From positions 1 to 5,831 of the forward strand of contig JAUWLY010000196.1 in the NCBI GenBank assembly GCA_030613445.1: a stretch of 5,831 nt of DNA, read 5' to 3'. Positions within the stretch are counted from its first letter, which is position 1; each line of letters begins with the position of its first letter. Under the pieces are notes generated by a model that saw only the letters and a list, made by a program, of their open reading frames with translations, did not search any database and had not been told where the DNA came from. This DNA is from Candidatus Stahliibacteriota bacterium (lineage in GTDB: Bacteria; Hydrothermota; Tepidihabitantia; SM23-42). A program made the position numbers and the translations under genes. Of the stretch, positions 1 to 5,237 are shown piece after piece.

Positions 1-533
1 CAATTGGATGGCGGTGGGATCGGCTGTGGTGCCCGCTCTACGACTTCCACGTCTTCTATCAATTTGAGTTTCTTAATAAACTCATCCATCTGCGTTTCGG
101 GCTTCAAAGTAATCTCAAACCAAAGTTTCAGCCGGCCGGCCCCTACTTTATTCAGTTCCTGATCGCTTAAAGAAAAGAGCCGCCTGATACTGGCCACAAA
201 GTTTTGCAATTCAGGGGGTAGTAACAGCAGGGGTGAATCGATATTGGTTCCTGTCCGAAACCTCACGTGGATCCTCTTGCTGGTTCCAGCGTTTGACAGT
301 TCATACTGAATCCGTATTCTCGACGCATTATAGTTATAGAGCGATTGGTTAATCACGCCGAGAGGCGTATCCTCGAATAATCCATTGCCTCGGATTGACG
401 CCTCTAAGACCGTGCGGGATACTAGCGAGGAAGGAATCACAGAATCCGCAGGCAATTTTGAGTTGTGCCCGGGTGCGACCATTACTGTCATCAGAAAAAG
501 CGCAGGGAAGAATTTGGAATATAGCCTTCGCAT
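1..533 (-). CDS. Exported protein, N-terminal part; probable S8 (subtilisin-like) peptidase prodomain (runs off left edge)
   Basis: An open frame of 177 codons runs from an ATG at 531-533 to the left edge with no stop. The start is supported by GGGAG at 543-547, nine bases upstream, and by a signal-peptide-like N-terminus: MRR, a hydrophobic stretch over residues 8-21 (FFPALFLMTVMVAP), then a polar region. Residues about 55-105 look like beta strands. Residues 108-177 (PPELQNFVASIRRLF, then WFEITLKPET, then IEDVEVVERAPQPIPPP) resemble the prodomain end of secreted S8 peptidases, where a short strand, a helix and a V-E-x-A-x-P segment precede a proline-rich linker to the catalytic domain. That family call is from memory of the pattern. 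The Asp-His-Ser triad would lie beyond the window and cannot be checked. Alternatives are another exported enzyme with an inhibitor-I9-like propeptide, or a hypothetical secreted protein. The gene itself is secure; the family is moderately supported. It is the next minus-strand gene after the DUF2341 gene, across an 844-base spacer. Confidence 0.62.
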   Translation of the reverse strand, partial: MRRLYSKFFPALFLMTVMVAPGHNSKLPADSVIPSSLVSRTVLEASIRGNGLFEDTPLGVINQSLYNYNASRIRIQYELSNAGTSKRIHVRFRTGTNIDSPLLLLPPELQNFVASIRRLFSLSDQELNKVGAGRLKLWFEITLKPETQMDEFIKKLKLIEDVEVVERAPQPIPPPSN

Positions 534-542
534 TTCGTGTAA

Positions 543-573
543 CTCCCAGCTGGCGGAATTAAGGAATATTATA
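543..573 (-). promoter_or_regulatory. Candidate -10 box and Shine-Dalgarno of the exported-protein gene
   Basis: On the minus strand a perfect TATAAT lies at 568-573, which would put the transcript start near 561 and give a leader of about 28 bases before the ATG at 531-533. GGGAG at 543-547 is the ribosome-binding site. No good -35 is found at 16-18 bases: the hexamer at 591-596 reads CTACAG, and the TTGACC at 599-604 is too far away. The promoter is therefore tentative, may need an activator, and could be chance in AT-rich DNA. Confidence 0.35.
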
Positions 574-749
574 GCCGGATCAAAGCAGAGCTGTAGCTGG
601 TCAAAGTGTGAAAGAGATCAGGAAATGATCCGTGAATTAATAAGCAAAAAGCCCAAACTAATAAATGTTTCTTTAGTTTCGGATTTCTGTTTCCATAAAG
701 GGTTAGCAAAGTACCCTGTTGAAAATTATTAAGAAGTAAAACGTCGGCG

Positions 750-784
750 GCTCCCAACAGGATGAAATTTGCCCTGTTAGGAGC
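750..784. repeat. 12-bp hairpin at the left end of repeat copy A
   Basis: GCTCCCAACAGG (750-761) pairs with CCTGTTAGGAGC (773-784) around an 11-base loop, with one C-A mismatch (755 with 779). Copy B forms the same 12-bp stem and 11-base loop at 4566-4600. No T-run follows directly on either strand, so a simple intrinsic terminator is unlikely. Confidence 0.7.
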
Positions 785-1040
785 GAGGTAGGCACATTTT
801 GAAAGGTTTCTCCATTTTAATCTTTACCTAAATTGATGGATTAAATTTGAGAAAAACCAGTATCTTTCAGAGGGAAGAGCATTTAGAAGTTTAGCATCGA
901 TTCAACGATAGGTAGAAATTGCCAAAAATAGTTAAGGAAAAGTAATTGTGGGAGTGAGATTGAGCTTCATATGAGCACAATAATAAGGTTTATATATCAT
1001 GGGACACCATGTAATGTCAAGAAAATTCAGACTGGTGATT

Positions 1041-1135
1041 TGAGATTATCACAGTTTTAAAGAAGGTTGTAATACCAGATTGATACCCCAGTCCTATAAT
1101 GTTTAGTATCTCAGTAGTATAGAAACATTTTAAGG
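1041..1135. repeat. 95-bp conserved block, copy A
   Basis: Aligned without gaps to 5143-5237, this block shows 10 mismatches in 95 positions, and 1076-1113 is identical over 38 bases. The part from 1041 to 1113 is bounded by TGAGAT (1041-1046) and its inverse ATCTCA (1108-1113). A second short inverted pair, GATAC (1082-1086) and GTATC (1106-1110), lies inside. A hairpin with a bulged G can form at 1032-1054 (CTGgTGAT with ATCACAG). The block is far better conserved than the middle of the unit. Confidence 0.8.
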
Positions 1136-1156
1136 TATATTAAAAGCTGACATATA

Positions 1157-1310
1157 TTAGATATCGCCCGCTATGCCCTGAAAACTGGGATTGAGGATAT
1201 CACAAATTTTTATGGCCTCTAATAATTCCAGCTTTGGAGCTATCTGCAATTTTGAAAGCGCAATTTCACTTTAGCAGATACATGCGCTCTACCGCAATTG
1301 GTCCAGATTA
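1157..1310 (-). pseudogene. Possible decayed reading-frame remnant (weak)
   Basis: On the minus strand a 37-codon open stretch ends at TAA 1157-1159 (ending NPSFQGIAGDI). It is preceded in another frame by a short stretch (SGPIAVERMYLLK, 1269-1307), and joining the two would need a single-base shift near 1268-1273. There is no start codon with a ribosome-binding site, and the composition is only mildly protein-like. It lies just downstream of the DUF2341 terminator. It could equally be random open sequence; no family is recognised. Confidence 0.15.
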
Positions 1311-1320
1311 TGCTATTTGT

Positions 1321-1353
1321 GAAAAAAAGGCAGAGCCATTGCTGACTCTGCCT
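1321..1353 (-). terminator. Intrinsic terminator of the DUF2341 gene
   Basis: Read on the minus strand, AGGCAGAG and CTCTGCCT form a perfect 8-bp GC-rich stem (1346-1353 and 1328-1335) around a 10-base loop. It is followed at once by a run of T (1322-1328 as A on the plus strand). It begins 25 bases after the stop codon at 1378-1380. This is a textbook Rho-independent terminator and separates this gene from the exported-protein gene downstream. Confidence 0.92.
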
Positions 1354-1377
1354 CCTCAATGAGTTCATATCATGCTC

Positions 1378-3585
1378 TTAATCACCATTTGGTACGATAA
1401 CGATTTCATCCGAACCTTGAATAGGAGTCCCATCATAGGTATTTCCGGTCAGTATAATATAGCCATCCTGAAAAGCTGCGGGATCAAGGTTTTCAGTCTC
1501 GACCTGTACCAACAGATCTATTAACCCGTCACCATTCACATCCTCTTCATGCGCCAAGGATTTGCCTTTTCCTCTGACAGCTACACCTGAACCCCCAAGT
1601 TCAACCGTACTAGGGTTGACGGTAGTCGCGTCGAAAGAAGCGGATGTTAGAATCGCCACGGGAATTACCCCATTCGAGCCGAGGTTAATGCTATTGGGAT
1701 AGCTGCCCGGTTTGATATCAATGGTCACTTGCATGACCATATCACCGATTGAGACTGATGGTTCATAACCACAGTACTGGCGAGCATATACGTCATCAAA
1801 CCAGCTGGTGCCACCAAGGTACCCCTGCAGGGAAAAATTAATTATGTTATCTTCATCCAGGACATCCAGAGAAGCGACCCAATTGTCATCTACCAACAGA
1901 TCGCAAGTATCATATTTGACGTTGATGGTGAGCTTGTGCCACCCTGTCGTTCTCGGAATGCTTGTCGGCGTATAGATAAACCCCTCTGTGTGGTAGCTGT
2001 AATTATACGTTGATGATCCAGTGTAAAATCCAACGCCTATCATGTGGTTAGCCGGGTCTGGATCTTGAACGCGTAAGACCGCAAGATGCGATGGATCAGT
2101 ATCTTCCTGATCGTACAACCAAGCGTTCACGCTGAATTTGCCGGTCATAGTTTTATAAATTTGCGGATAAGGCCTGCCACCAACCTGTTTTAGACTGTAG
2201 TCCCCACTGCGTGCGTAATCCGTGGTCGCACTCACGTTGCCGTTTATCACGTCCCAATGTGATTCTGGTAGAGTAATGAAGTCATCGAGGCAGCCTTCTG
2301 TATAACCGACATGCCACTGGCCACTCGACGAGTCAGCTGAGTACCAGATCCGCAGAAATATGTCGCCTCCTATTTCTTCTGCCAGAAAAGACGATCGATA
2401 GATTTCTCCGCTGTCCCAACCGGAAGCGGACTTGGCGAGTATGAGTACCGGTTCTGTCCAATTTGTCTTATCGGTGCTTTCCGAGTAATAAAGGCTGGTG
2501 TTACCACAATTTGACGTATTGGGGTACGCTGCGACCAGCATAATATACTTATCACCGACTTTTTGAACGTCGGGGTGCCACATGACCTGTCCTGTAAGGG
2601 AAATGGATACAGGTTGCTCAGGCTCCCAGGTTATCCCGTCAGATGAAGTTCTCATGTAGACACTTGAAGAATTGGCGGTACAACCAGCGTTGCGAACGTA
2701 CCACATGTAATAGGTCTCCCCTTCATACAAAAGAGTCGGAGACAGCAAATAACGCGACATTGTGATTACAGGTGATGCGTCGTGGGTCCAATCTGTCCCA
2801 TCGGTAGAAGTTATTCTTTCTACATATGTATCTGTTGAATCCGCGTGAATATAGTAGAGAATCATCGTGCCATCAACAAGAAGCATGTCGGGGTCGGCCT
2901 TGCTACCACCTCCGACCAGAGGATTTGTAAGCCCTGACGGCACTTCCCACGATATTCCATCATTACTTGCGATTACCGACGGATTTTCAGTGGTCGGGTT
3001 ACCGCCAGGATATGGAGTCATGGCCATCCAGTACGCGTAACCGTTCCAACCACCCGGAACATAAACGACATCGGGATGAACCACCTGTCCTTGTCCGTCA
3101 TATGTGGGCGTGGTAAGGTAGTCTGGGGCATTCATCCCTGCGGTATTGAAGTCCTCGAAACTATCGAAAAAGATAAATGTGTTGCTCCCGTCACTTGCCG
3201 AAGTCGCGCCTGGGTTGCCGTAGTAGAGATAGATGGTAGCGGGAACCGTATTCTCTATTTCCGGTACTTTAACCCAGATACTGGCCGATGGTGGCGAACT
3301 ACTGGGATTCCAAGACTCAATCCAGAAAGGAATTAACGTTACACCATCATCAGCTGTCACCCGGACATCACTGCCATCTGCATTAGCTGCCAAGAAATCA
3401 AACGAATCATCATCAAGGGTTACATTTACCTGATAGCCGGTGACCGTCTCGCCACAGGAGTTATTAATCTCAATGGGTATTCGATAAGCCCAACCTTGAT
3501 CATACCATGTTTGTGCCGAGACAATCGTTGCGAACATTAAAATTGAAATAAGGCATCCAGCAAGAACTAATAACTTTTTTCTCAT
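1378..3585 (-). CDS. Exported multidomain protein: DUF2341, five-bladed-propeller-like region, jelly-roll-like region, IDIKPG C-terminal domain
   Basis: This encodes 735 residues, with ATG at 3583-3585 six bases after a strong AAAGGAGG Shine-Dalgarno (3592-3599). Residues 1-24 are a signal peptide (MRKK, hydrophobic core, cut near VSA-Q). Residues 26-143 match DUF2341 (GWAYRIPIEI, then SDVRVTADDG, IWVKVP and IYLYYGNPGA). Residues 168-430 look like a five-bladed propeller of the GH43/GH32-like kind. HPD or DPD motifs occur at 170-172, 231-233 and 337-339, and S-x-D-x-x-x-W repeats start at residues 207, 260, 314 and 370. No catalytic residues can be assigned with confidence. Residues 432-605 resemble a LamG-like jelly roll (LDDF, then SLKQVGG, TGWHKLTINV and WFDDVYARQY). 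Residues 618-735 are the common C-terminal VTIDIKPG/NSINLGSNGVIPVAIL domain, with a calcium-loop-like DVNGDGLID at 682-690. By inference it is a secreted or surface carbohydrate-binding or carbohydrate-active protein, monocistronic with its own terminator. An IS remnant starts 33 bases upstream of its ATG. Confidence 0.92.
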   Translation of the reverse strand: MRKKLLVLAGCLISILMFATIVSAQTWYDQGWAYRIPIEINNSCGETVTGYQVNVTLDDDSFDFLAANADGSDVRVTADDGVTLIPFWIESWNPSSSPPSASIWVKVPEIENTVPATIYLYYGNPGATSASDGSNTFIFFDSFEDFNTAGMNAPDYLTTPTYDGQGQVVHPDVVYVPGGWNGYAYWMAMTPYPGGNPTTENPSVIASNDGISWEVPSGLTNPLVGGGSKADPDMLLVDGTMILYYIHADSTDTYVERITSTDGTDWTHDASPVITMSRYLLSPTLLYEGETYYMWYVRNAGCTANSSSVYMRTSSDGITWEPEQPVSISLTGQVMWHPDVQKVGDKYIMLVAAYPNTSNCGNTSLYYSESTDKTNWTEPVLILAKSASGWDSGEIYRSSFLAEEIGGDIFLRIWYSADSSSGQWHVGYTEGCLDDFITLPESHWDVINGNVSATTDYARSGDYSLKQVGGRPYPQIYKTMTGKFSVNAWLYDQEDTDPSHLAVLRVQDPDPANHMIGVGFYTGSSTYNYSYHTEGFIYTPTSIPRTTGWHKLTINVKYDTCDLLVDDNWVASLDVLDEDNIINFSLQGYLGGTSWFDDVYARQYCGYEPSVSIGDMVMQVTIDIKPGSYPNSINLGSNGVIPVAILTSASFDATTVNPSTVELGGSGVAVRGKGKSLAHEEDVNGDGLIDLLVQVETENLDPAAFQDGYIILTGNTYDGTPIQGSDEIVIVPNGD

Positions 3586-3606
3586 GCTTATCCTCCTTTC
3601 TTAAAT

Positions 3607-3633
3607 AAAAAAGCGTTCTGCAAAATACAGAAC
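3607..3633 (-). terminator. Terminator- or attenuator-like hairpin just upstream of the DUF2341 gene
   Basis: On the minus strand GTTCTG (3628-3633) pairs with CAGAAC (3615-3620) around a 7-base loop, followed by GC and six T (3607-3612). It ends only eight bases before the Shine-Dalgarno of the DUF2341 gene. The stem is short (6 bp, three G-C pairs), so activity is uncertain. It could stop read-through coming out of the IS remnant, or be a by-product of the element's end, whose presumed terminal repeat overlaps it. Confidence 0.35.
3618..3627 (+). repeat. Presumed left terminal inverted repeat of the IS remnant
   Basis: CTGCAAAATA is exactly inverse to 4245-4254. It lies 118 bases before the transposase ATG. 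A 10-base match between two AT-rich flanks of this size can occur by chance at the level of a few percent, so this is suggestive only. Confidence 0.4.
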
Positions 3634-3673
3634 CTATTGATATTAAAACAATAATATAGAGTTAAAGGTTGTT

Positions 3674-3742
3674 TTTTCCTCCGCTTATGGTATTGTGTAA
3701 CTTATTGAAAAGATAAGAAAACACACCGCAAGCGGAGGAAAA
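3674..3742 (+). promoter_or_regulatory. Perfect 13-bp inverted repeat that masks the transposase ribosome-binding site
   Basis: TTTTCCTCCGCTT (3674-3686) is the exact inverse of AAGCGGAGGAAAA (3730-3742), with a 43-base loop. The right arm contains the transposase Shine-Dalgarno GGAGG (3734-3738), seven bases before the ATG at 3746. An RNA reading in from outside would contain both arms and hide the site, while an RNA started within the loop would leave it free. This is the known fold-back logic of IS elements such as IS10 and IS50. A weak candidate internal promoter (TTAAAG 3662-3667, TATGGT 3686-3691) would start just past the left arm, but its boxes are poor. Confidence 0.75.
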
Positions 3743-3745
3743 TCG

Positions 3746-4080
3746 ATGTACAAATTCCAAGTGTCAATTTTCTACGATCTGCAATATCTAATTCAAACTT
3801 CCAGCTTTTATCGTAAATACTATCTTTTATTTTCGGCTCTTGACCTTTCCAGCATTCCTGACATTAATGCTGATGTTGGACGTACCTGTTATTCCCGGCA
3901 TGCCATGCTACGCGCTTTTATCATCAAGCATCAGGAAAGAATCAAATGGCGATAGCTCATTTATCAATGAGCCTCATCGCATATGCGGCAGCCAAACGCA
4001 TCAAACAACCCAACAAAATACGCTGCTATCGAACGTTTGCTGACGATTGGGTTTATCAGGCGCTACCCCTTGCAGCATAA
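3746..4080 (+). pseudogene. Transposase pseudogene, N- and C-terminal pieces joined by an internal deletion
   Basis: From ATG 3746 a good reading frame gives about 67 transposase-like residues (MYKFQVSIFYDL, then YRKYYLLFSALDLSSIPD, then YSRHAMLRAFIIKHQERIK) and hits TAG at 3953-3955. From 3946, in a different frame, a second stretch of 44 residues (MAIAHLSMSLIAYAAAK, then IRCYRTFADDWVYQALPLAA) ends at TAA 4078-4080 and looks like a transposase C-terminus. The junction near 3940-3950 removes the whole DDE catalytic region and also shifts the frame. The N-terminal start (YSRHAMLRAFIIKH) resembles the DUF772-like beginning of IS4/IS5/IS1182 transposases. The truncated peptide could still be made if the ribosome-binding site is exposed, but it should have no transposition activity. 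Confidence 0.8.
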
Positions 4081-4111
4081 ATAAATCAATTTGTTAAAGA
4101 GCAATCCTAAA

Positions 4112-4134
4112 CAAGACAGGATAAATGCGTCTTG
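4112..4134 (+). repeat. Short hairpin downstream of the transposase pseudogene
   Basis: CAAGAC (4112-4117) pairs with GTCTTG (4129-4134) around an 11-base loop, 31 bases after the pseudogene stop. No clean T-run follows (ATTCTTGGTTT), so it is at most a weak terminator of the former transposase transcript. Confidence 0.3.
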
Positions 4135-4244
4135 ATTCTTGGTTTATTAGCGTGTGTTAGAGAAATAATCGATTTTTGAATATCTCTTTTGGGCGATATT
4201 TACTTCATAGTTCGTTAGTTGAATGCCCCATTAATCTGACACCC

Positions 4245-4254
4245 TATTTTGCAG
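4245..4254 (+). repeat. Presumed right terminal inverted repeat of the IS remnant
   Basis: TATTTTGCAG is the exact inverse of the left end at 3618-3627. It lies 164 bases past the transposase stop. See the caution given for the left end. Confidence 0.4.
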
Positions 4255-4565
4255 GAGTCTTAGTAAGTTAGGGGAAAATGTAAAAAAGATCATAAATTGC
4301 ATACAAATTATTATAATCCTTAATGCTCTTGATCAGCGTCAATTATAATACCCGCCTAACGACAATTAAAATTCCCGAAATATAAAAGCAAAAAAAATGG
4401 TAGGAACAACCAAAACCATCATAGGCATAAGTCTATTGATGAAAATGATCTCTTCTCAGAAACAATTGTTATTTTGGCAATTCAGCTTAAATGGAAGTCC
4501 CAAAATCACATTGATAGATAGGCTAGGCTTTCATGCAAGTAGTGTCTTTTCTCAAAGATTTCGTA
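4255..4565. other. AT-rich spacer without a recognisable gene
   Basis: Between the IS remnant and repeat copy B no open frame with a ribosome-binding site is seen on either strand. It holds two copies of the palindrome ATTATAAT (4310-4317 and 4342-4349), 32 bases apart, roughly three helical turns. It may contain the original upstream region of the DUF2341 gene, now displaced by the IS remnant, but no convincing -35/-10 pair at normal spacing was found. Confidence 0.5.
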
Positions 4566-4600
4566 GCTCTCAATAGGTTGAATCAGCCCCTATTGGGAGC
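4566..4600. repeat. 12-bp hairpin at the left end of repeat copy B
   Basis: GCTCTCAATAGG (4566-4577) pairs with CCTATTGGGAGC (4589-4600), with one T-G wobble, around an 11-base loop. Compared with copy A, the pair C758-G776 has become T4574-A4592, a compensatory change. The mismatch of copy A (755 with 779) is a proper C-G pair here (4571 with 4595). Confidence 0.72.
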
Positions 4601-4794
4601 AAGGCTGGCACATTTTGAGGGGTTTCTCCATTAGATCTTTACCTAATTTCTTGGATAAAGTTCAAGGACACTCAACAGGCGAATCAGAATATTAGATCCG
4701 GTCGAGAAAGAGAACAAGTTTCAGATTGAGCTGTATTCCAGATGAGCAAATCGAATTTATAAATAAAATATCTGGCTGATTTTGTTGTTAAATT

Positions 4795-4810
4795 GTACTA
4801 GTGTACTAGG
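4795..4810. repeat. Two tandem octamers with a TATAAT downstream
   Basis: GTACTAGT (4795-4802) is followed directly by GTACTAGG (4803-4810), and a plus-strand TATAAT lies at 4829-4834. The position where a -35 would fall (4806-4811, CTAGGG) is non-canonical and overlaps the second octamer, as at some activator-dependent promoters. No gene follows, so this is weak. Confidence 0.25.
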
Positions 4811-5126
4811 GAGTAGTTAAAAAGAATATATAATAGAAAGGAAAAGAAAAGTCAAGTATTTAGTTATATATCAAATAGATATGAAAAATTTTACCGACAT
4901 GTGGAAAAAAATTACCACTTTAAATCTATGATTTATTTAAATAATTAGTAATTGATAGAACCAGCAATCAGAATCAGGTCTTAAGCAGAACCTTTAGATA
5001 AACATAAACTACAGCTTGCCAATAGCATAAAATCACCAAAATTTCATGTATATTGAGAGATTACAAATTATCGCCGAACTTGTGATATCATCTTATCCGA
5101 CGATATCATAACAATTTTTAGGCTTT

Positions 5127-5160
5127 AAAAAACTGTCATTTTTGAGATTATCACAGTTTT
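5127..5160 (-). terminator. Terminator-like hairpin downstream of the CHAT gene
   Basis: On the minus strand AAAACTGT (5153-5160) pairs with ACAGTTTT (5129-5136) over a 16-base loop, and the downstream arm runs into six T in total (5127-5132 as A on the plus strand). It begins about 70 bases after the CHAT stop codon. The stem has only two G-C pairs, so it is a weak intrinsic terminator. The arm at 5153-5160 lies inside the conserved 95-bp block. Confidence 0.4.
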
Positions 5161-5237
5161 ACAAAATGTTGTAATATCAGATTGATACCCCAGTCCTATA
5201 ATGTTTAGTATCTCATTAATATATTGCCATTTTAAGG
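5143..5237. repeat. 95-bp conserved block, copy B
   Basis: This is the partner of 1041-1135 (85 of 95 positions equal, no gaps; identical run 5178-5215). TGAGAT at 5143-5148 and ATCTCA at 5210-5215 bound the inner part. The last bases include the CHAT stop codon (TAA, 5232-5234), so either the matching end reaches into the gene or the final few matches are chance. Confidence 0.8.

Larger units (their letters stand above)
750..1135. repeat. Intergenic repeat unit, copy A (partner of 4566-5237)
   Basis: This non-coding stretch matches a second stretch at 4566-5237 in the same order and orientation. There are three matching parts: a hairpin block at 750-849 (with 4566-4663), a shorter match at about 955-996 around GATTGAGCT and ATGAGCA (with about 4723-4766), and a 95-base block at 1041-1135 (with 5143-5237). 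Between the second and third parts copy A has only about 45 bases where copy B has about 375. No convincing open frame fills it. It lies between the exported-protein gene and the DUF2341 gene, as copy B lies between the DUF2341 and CHAT genes. Its nature (dispersed repeat, MITE-like element, structured RNA or duplication scar) is unknown. Confidence 0.75.
3618..4254 (+). mobile_element. Internally deleted insertion sequence remnant
   Basis: The core evidence is two transposase fragments at 3746-3955 and 3946-4080 that lack the catalytic middle. The proposed ends are CTGCAAAATA at 3618-3627 and its exact inverse TATTTTGCAG at 4245-4254; with two more bases outward they match 11 of 12. That gives about 637 bp, far shorter than a full transposase gene would need. 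No target-site duplication is evident next to these ends, so the boundaries are provisional. Without a DDE core the element cannot move itself, although a full-length relative elsewhere in the genome could in principle mobilise it. The family is not certain: the N-terminus resembles IS4/IS5/IS1182-type transposases with a DUF772-like start. Confidence 0.7.
4566..5237. repeat. Intergenic repeat unit, copy B (partner of 750-1135)
   Basis: This second copy starts with the 12-bp hairpin at 4566-4600 and the well-conserved sequence after it (GGCACATTTTGA, GGTTTCTCCATT, ATCTTTACCTAA), matches copy A again around 4723-4766, and ends with the 95-bp block at 5143-5237. The stretch of about 375 bases between 4767 and 5142 has no counterpart at the same place in copy A. 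That stretch holds an AT-rich spacer, an 8-bp tandem repeat and a 16-codon open frame that I do not accept as a gene. The right end overlaps the CHAT stop codon by a few bases. Confidence 0.75.

Noticed and set aside
385..732. Plus-strand open frame of 115 codons
   Set aside because: It lies partly antisense to the exported-protein gene, has no ribosome-binding site and shows no family features.
569..757. Minus-strand open frame of 62 codons upstream of the exported-protein gene
   Set aside because: It would start at a TTG inside the repeat hairpin without a ribosome-binding site, and its sequence is not protein-like.
1080..1100. TTGATA followed by TATAAT in the 95-bp block, as a plus-strand promoter
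   Set aside because: The spacing is only nine bases, too short for a sigma-70 promoter, and no plus-strand gene follows.
2370..2555. Minus-strand open frame inside the DUF2341 gene
   Set aside because: It is an overlapping frame within a clear 735-residue gene, with no start signals of its own.
3076..3433. Two plus-strand open frames antisense to the DUF2341 gene
   Set aside because: They are shadows of the real coding frame with no recognisable product.
3840..4043. Plus-strand open frame of 67 codons across the transposase remnant
   Set aside because: It is in the wrong frame relative to both transposase fragments; the fragments at 3746-3955 and 3946-4080 explain this stretch.
4881..4931. 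16-codon frame beginning MKNFTDMWKKI
   Set aside because: It begins like some small proteins but has no ribosome-binding site, stops at once, and has no continuation in other frames that I could follow.
5084..5109. Direct repeat GATATCAT at 5084-5091 and 5102-5109
   Set aside because: Only two copies of an AT-rich octamer; not an array and not clearly an operator.
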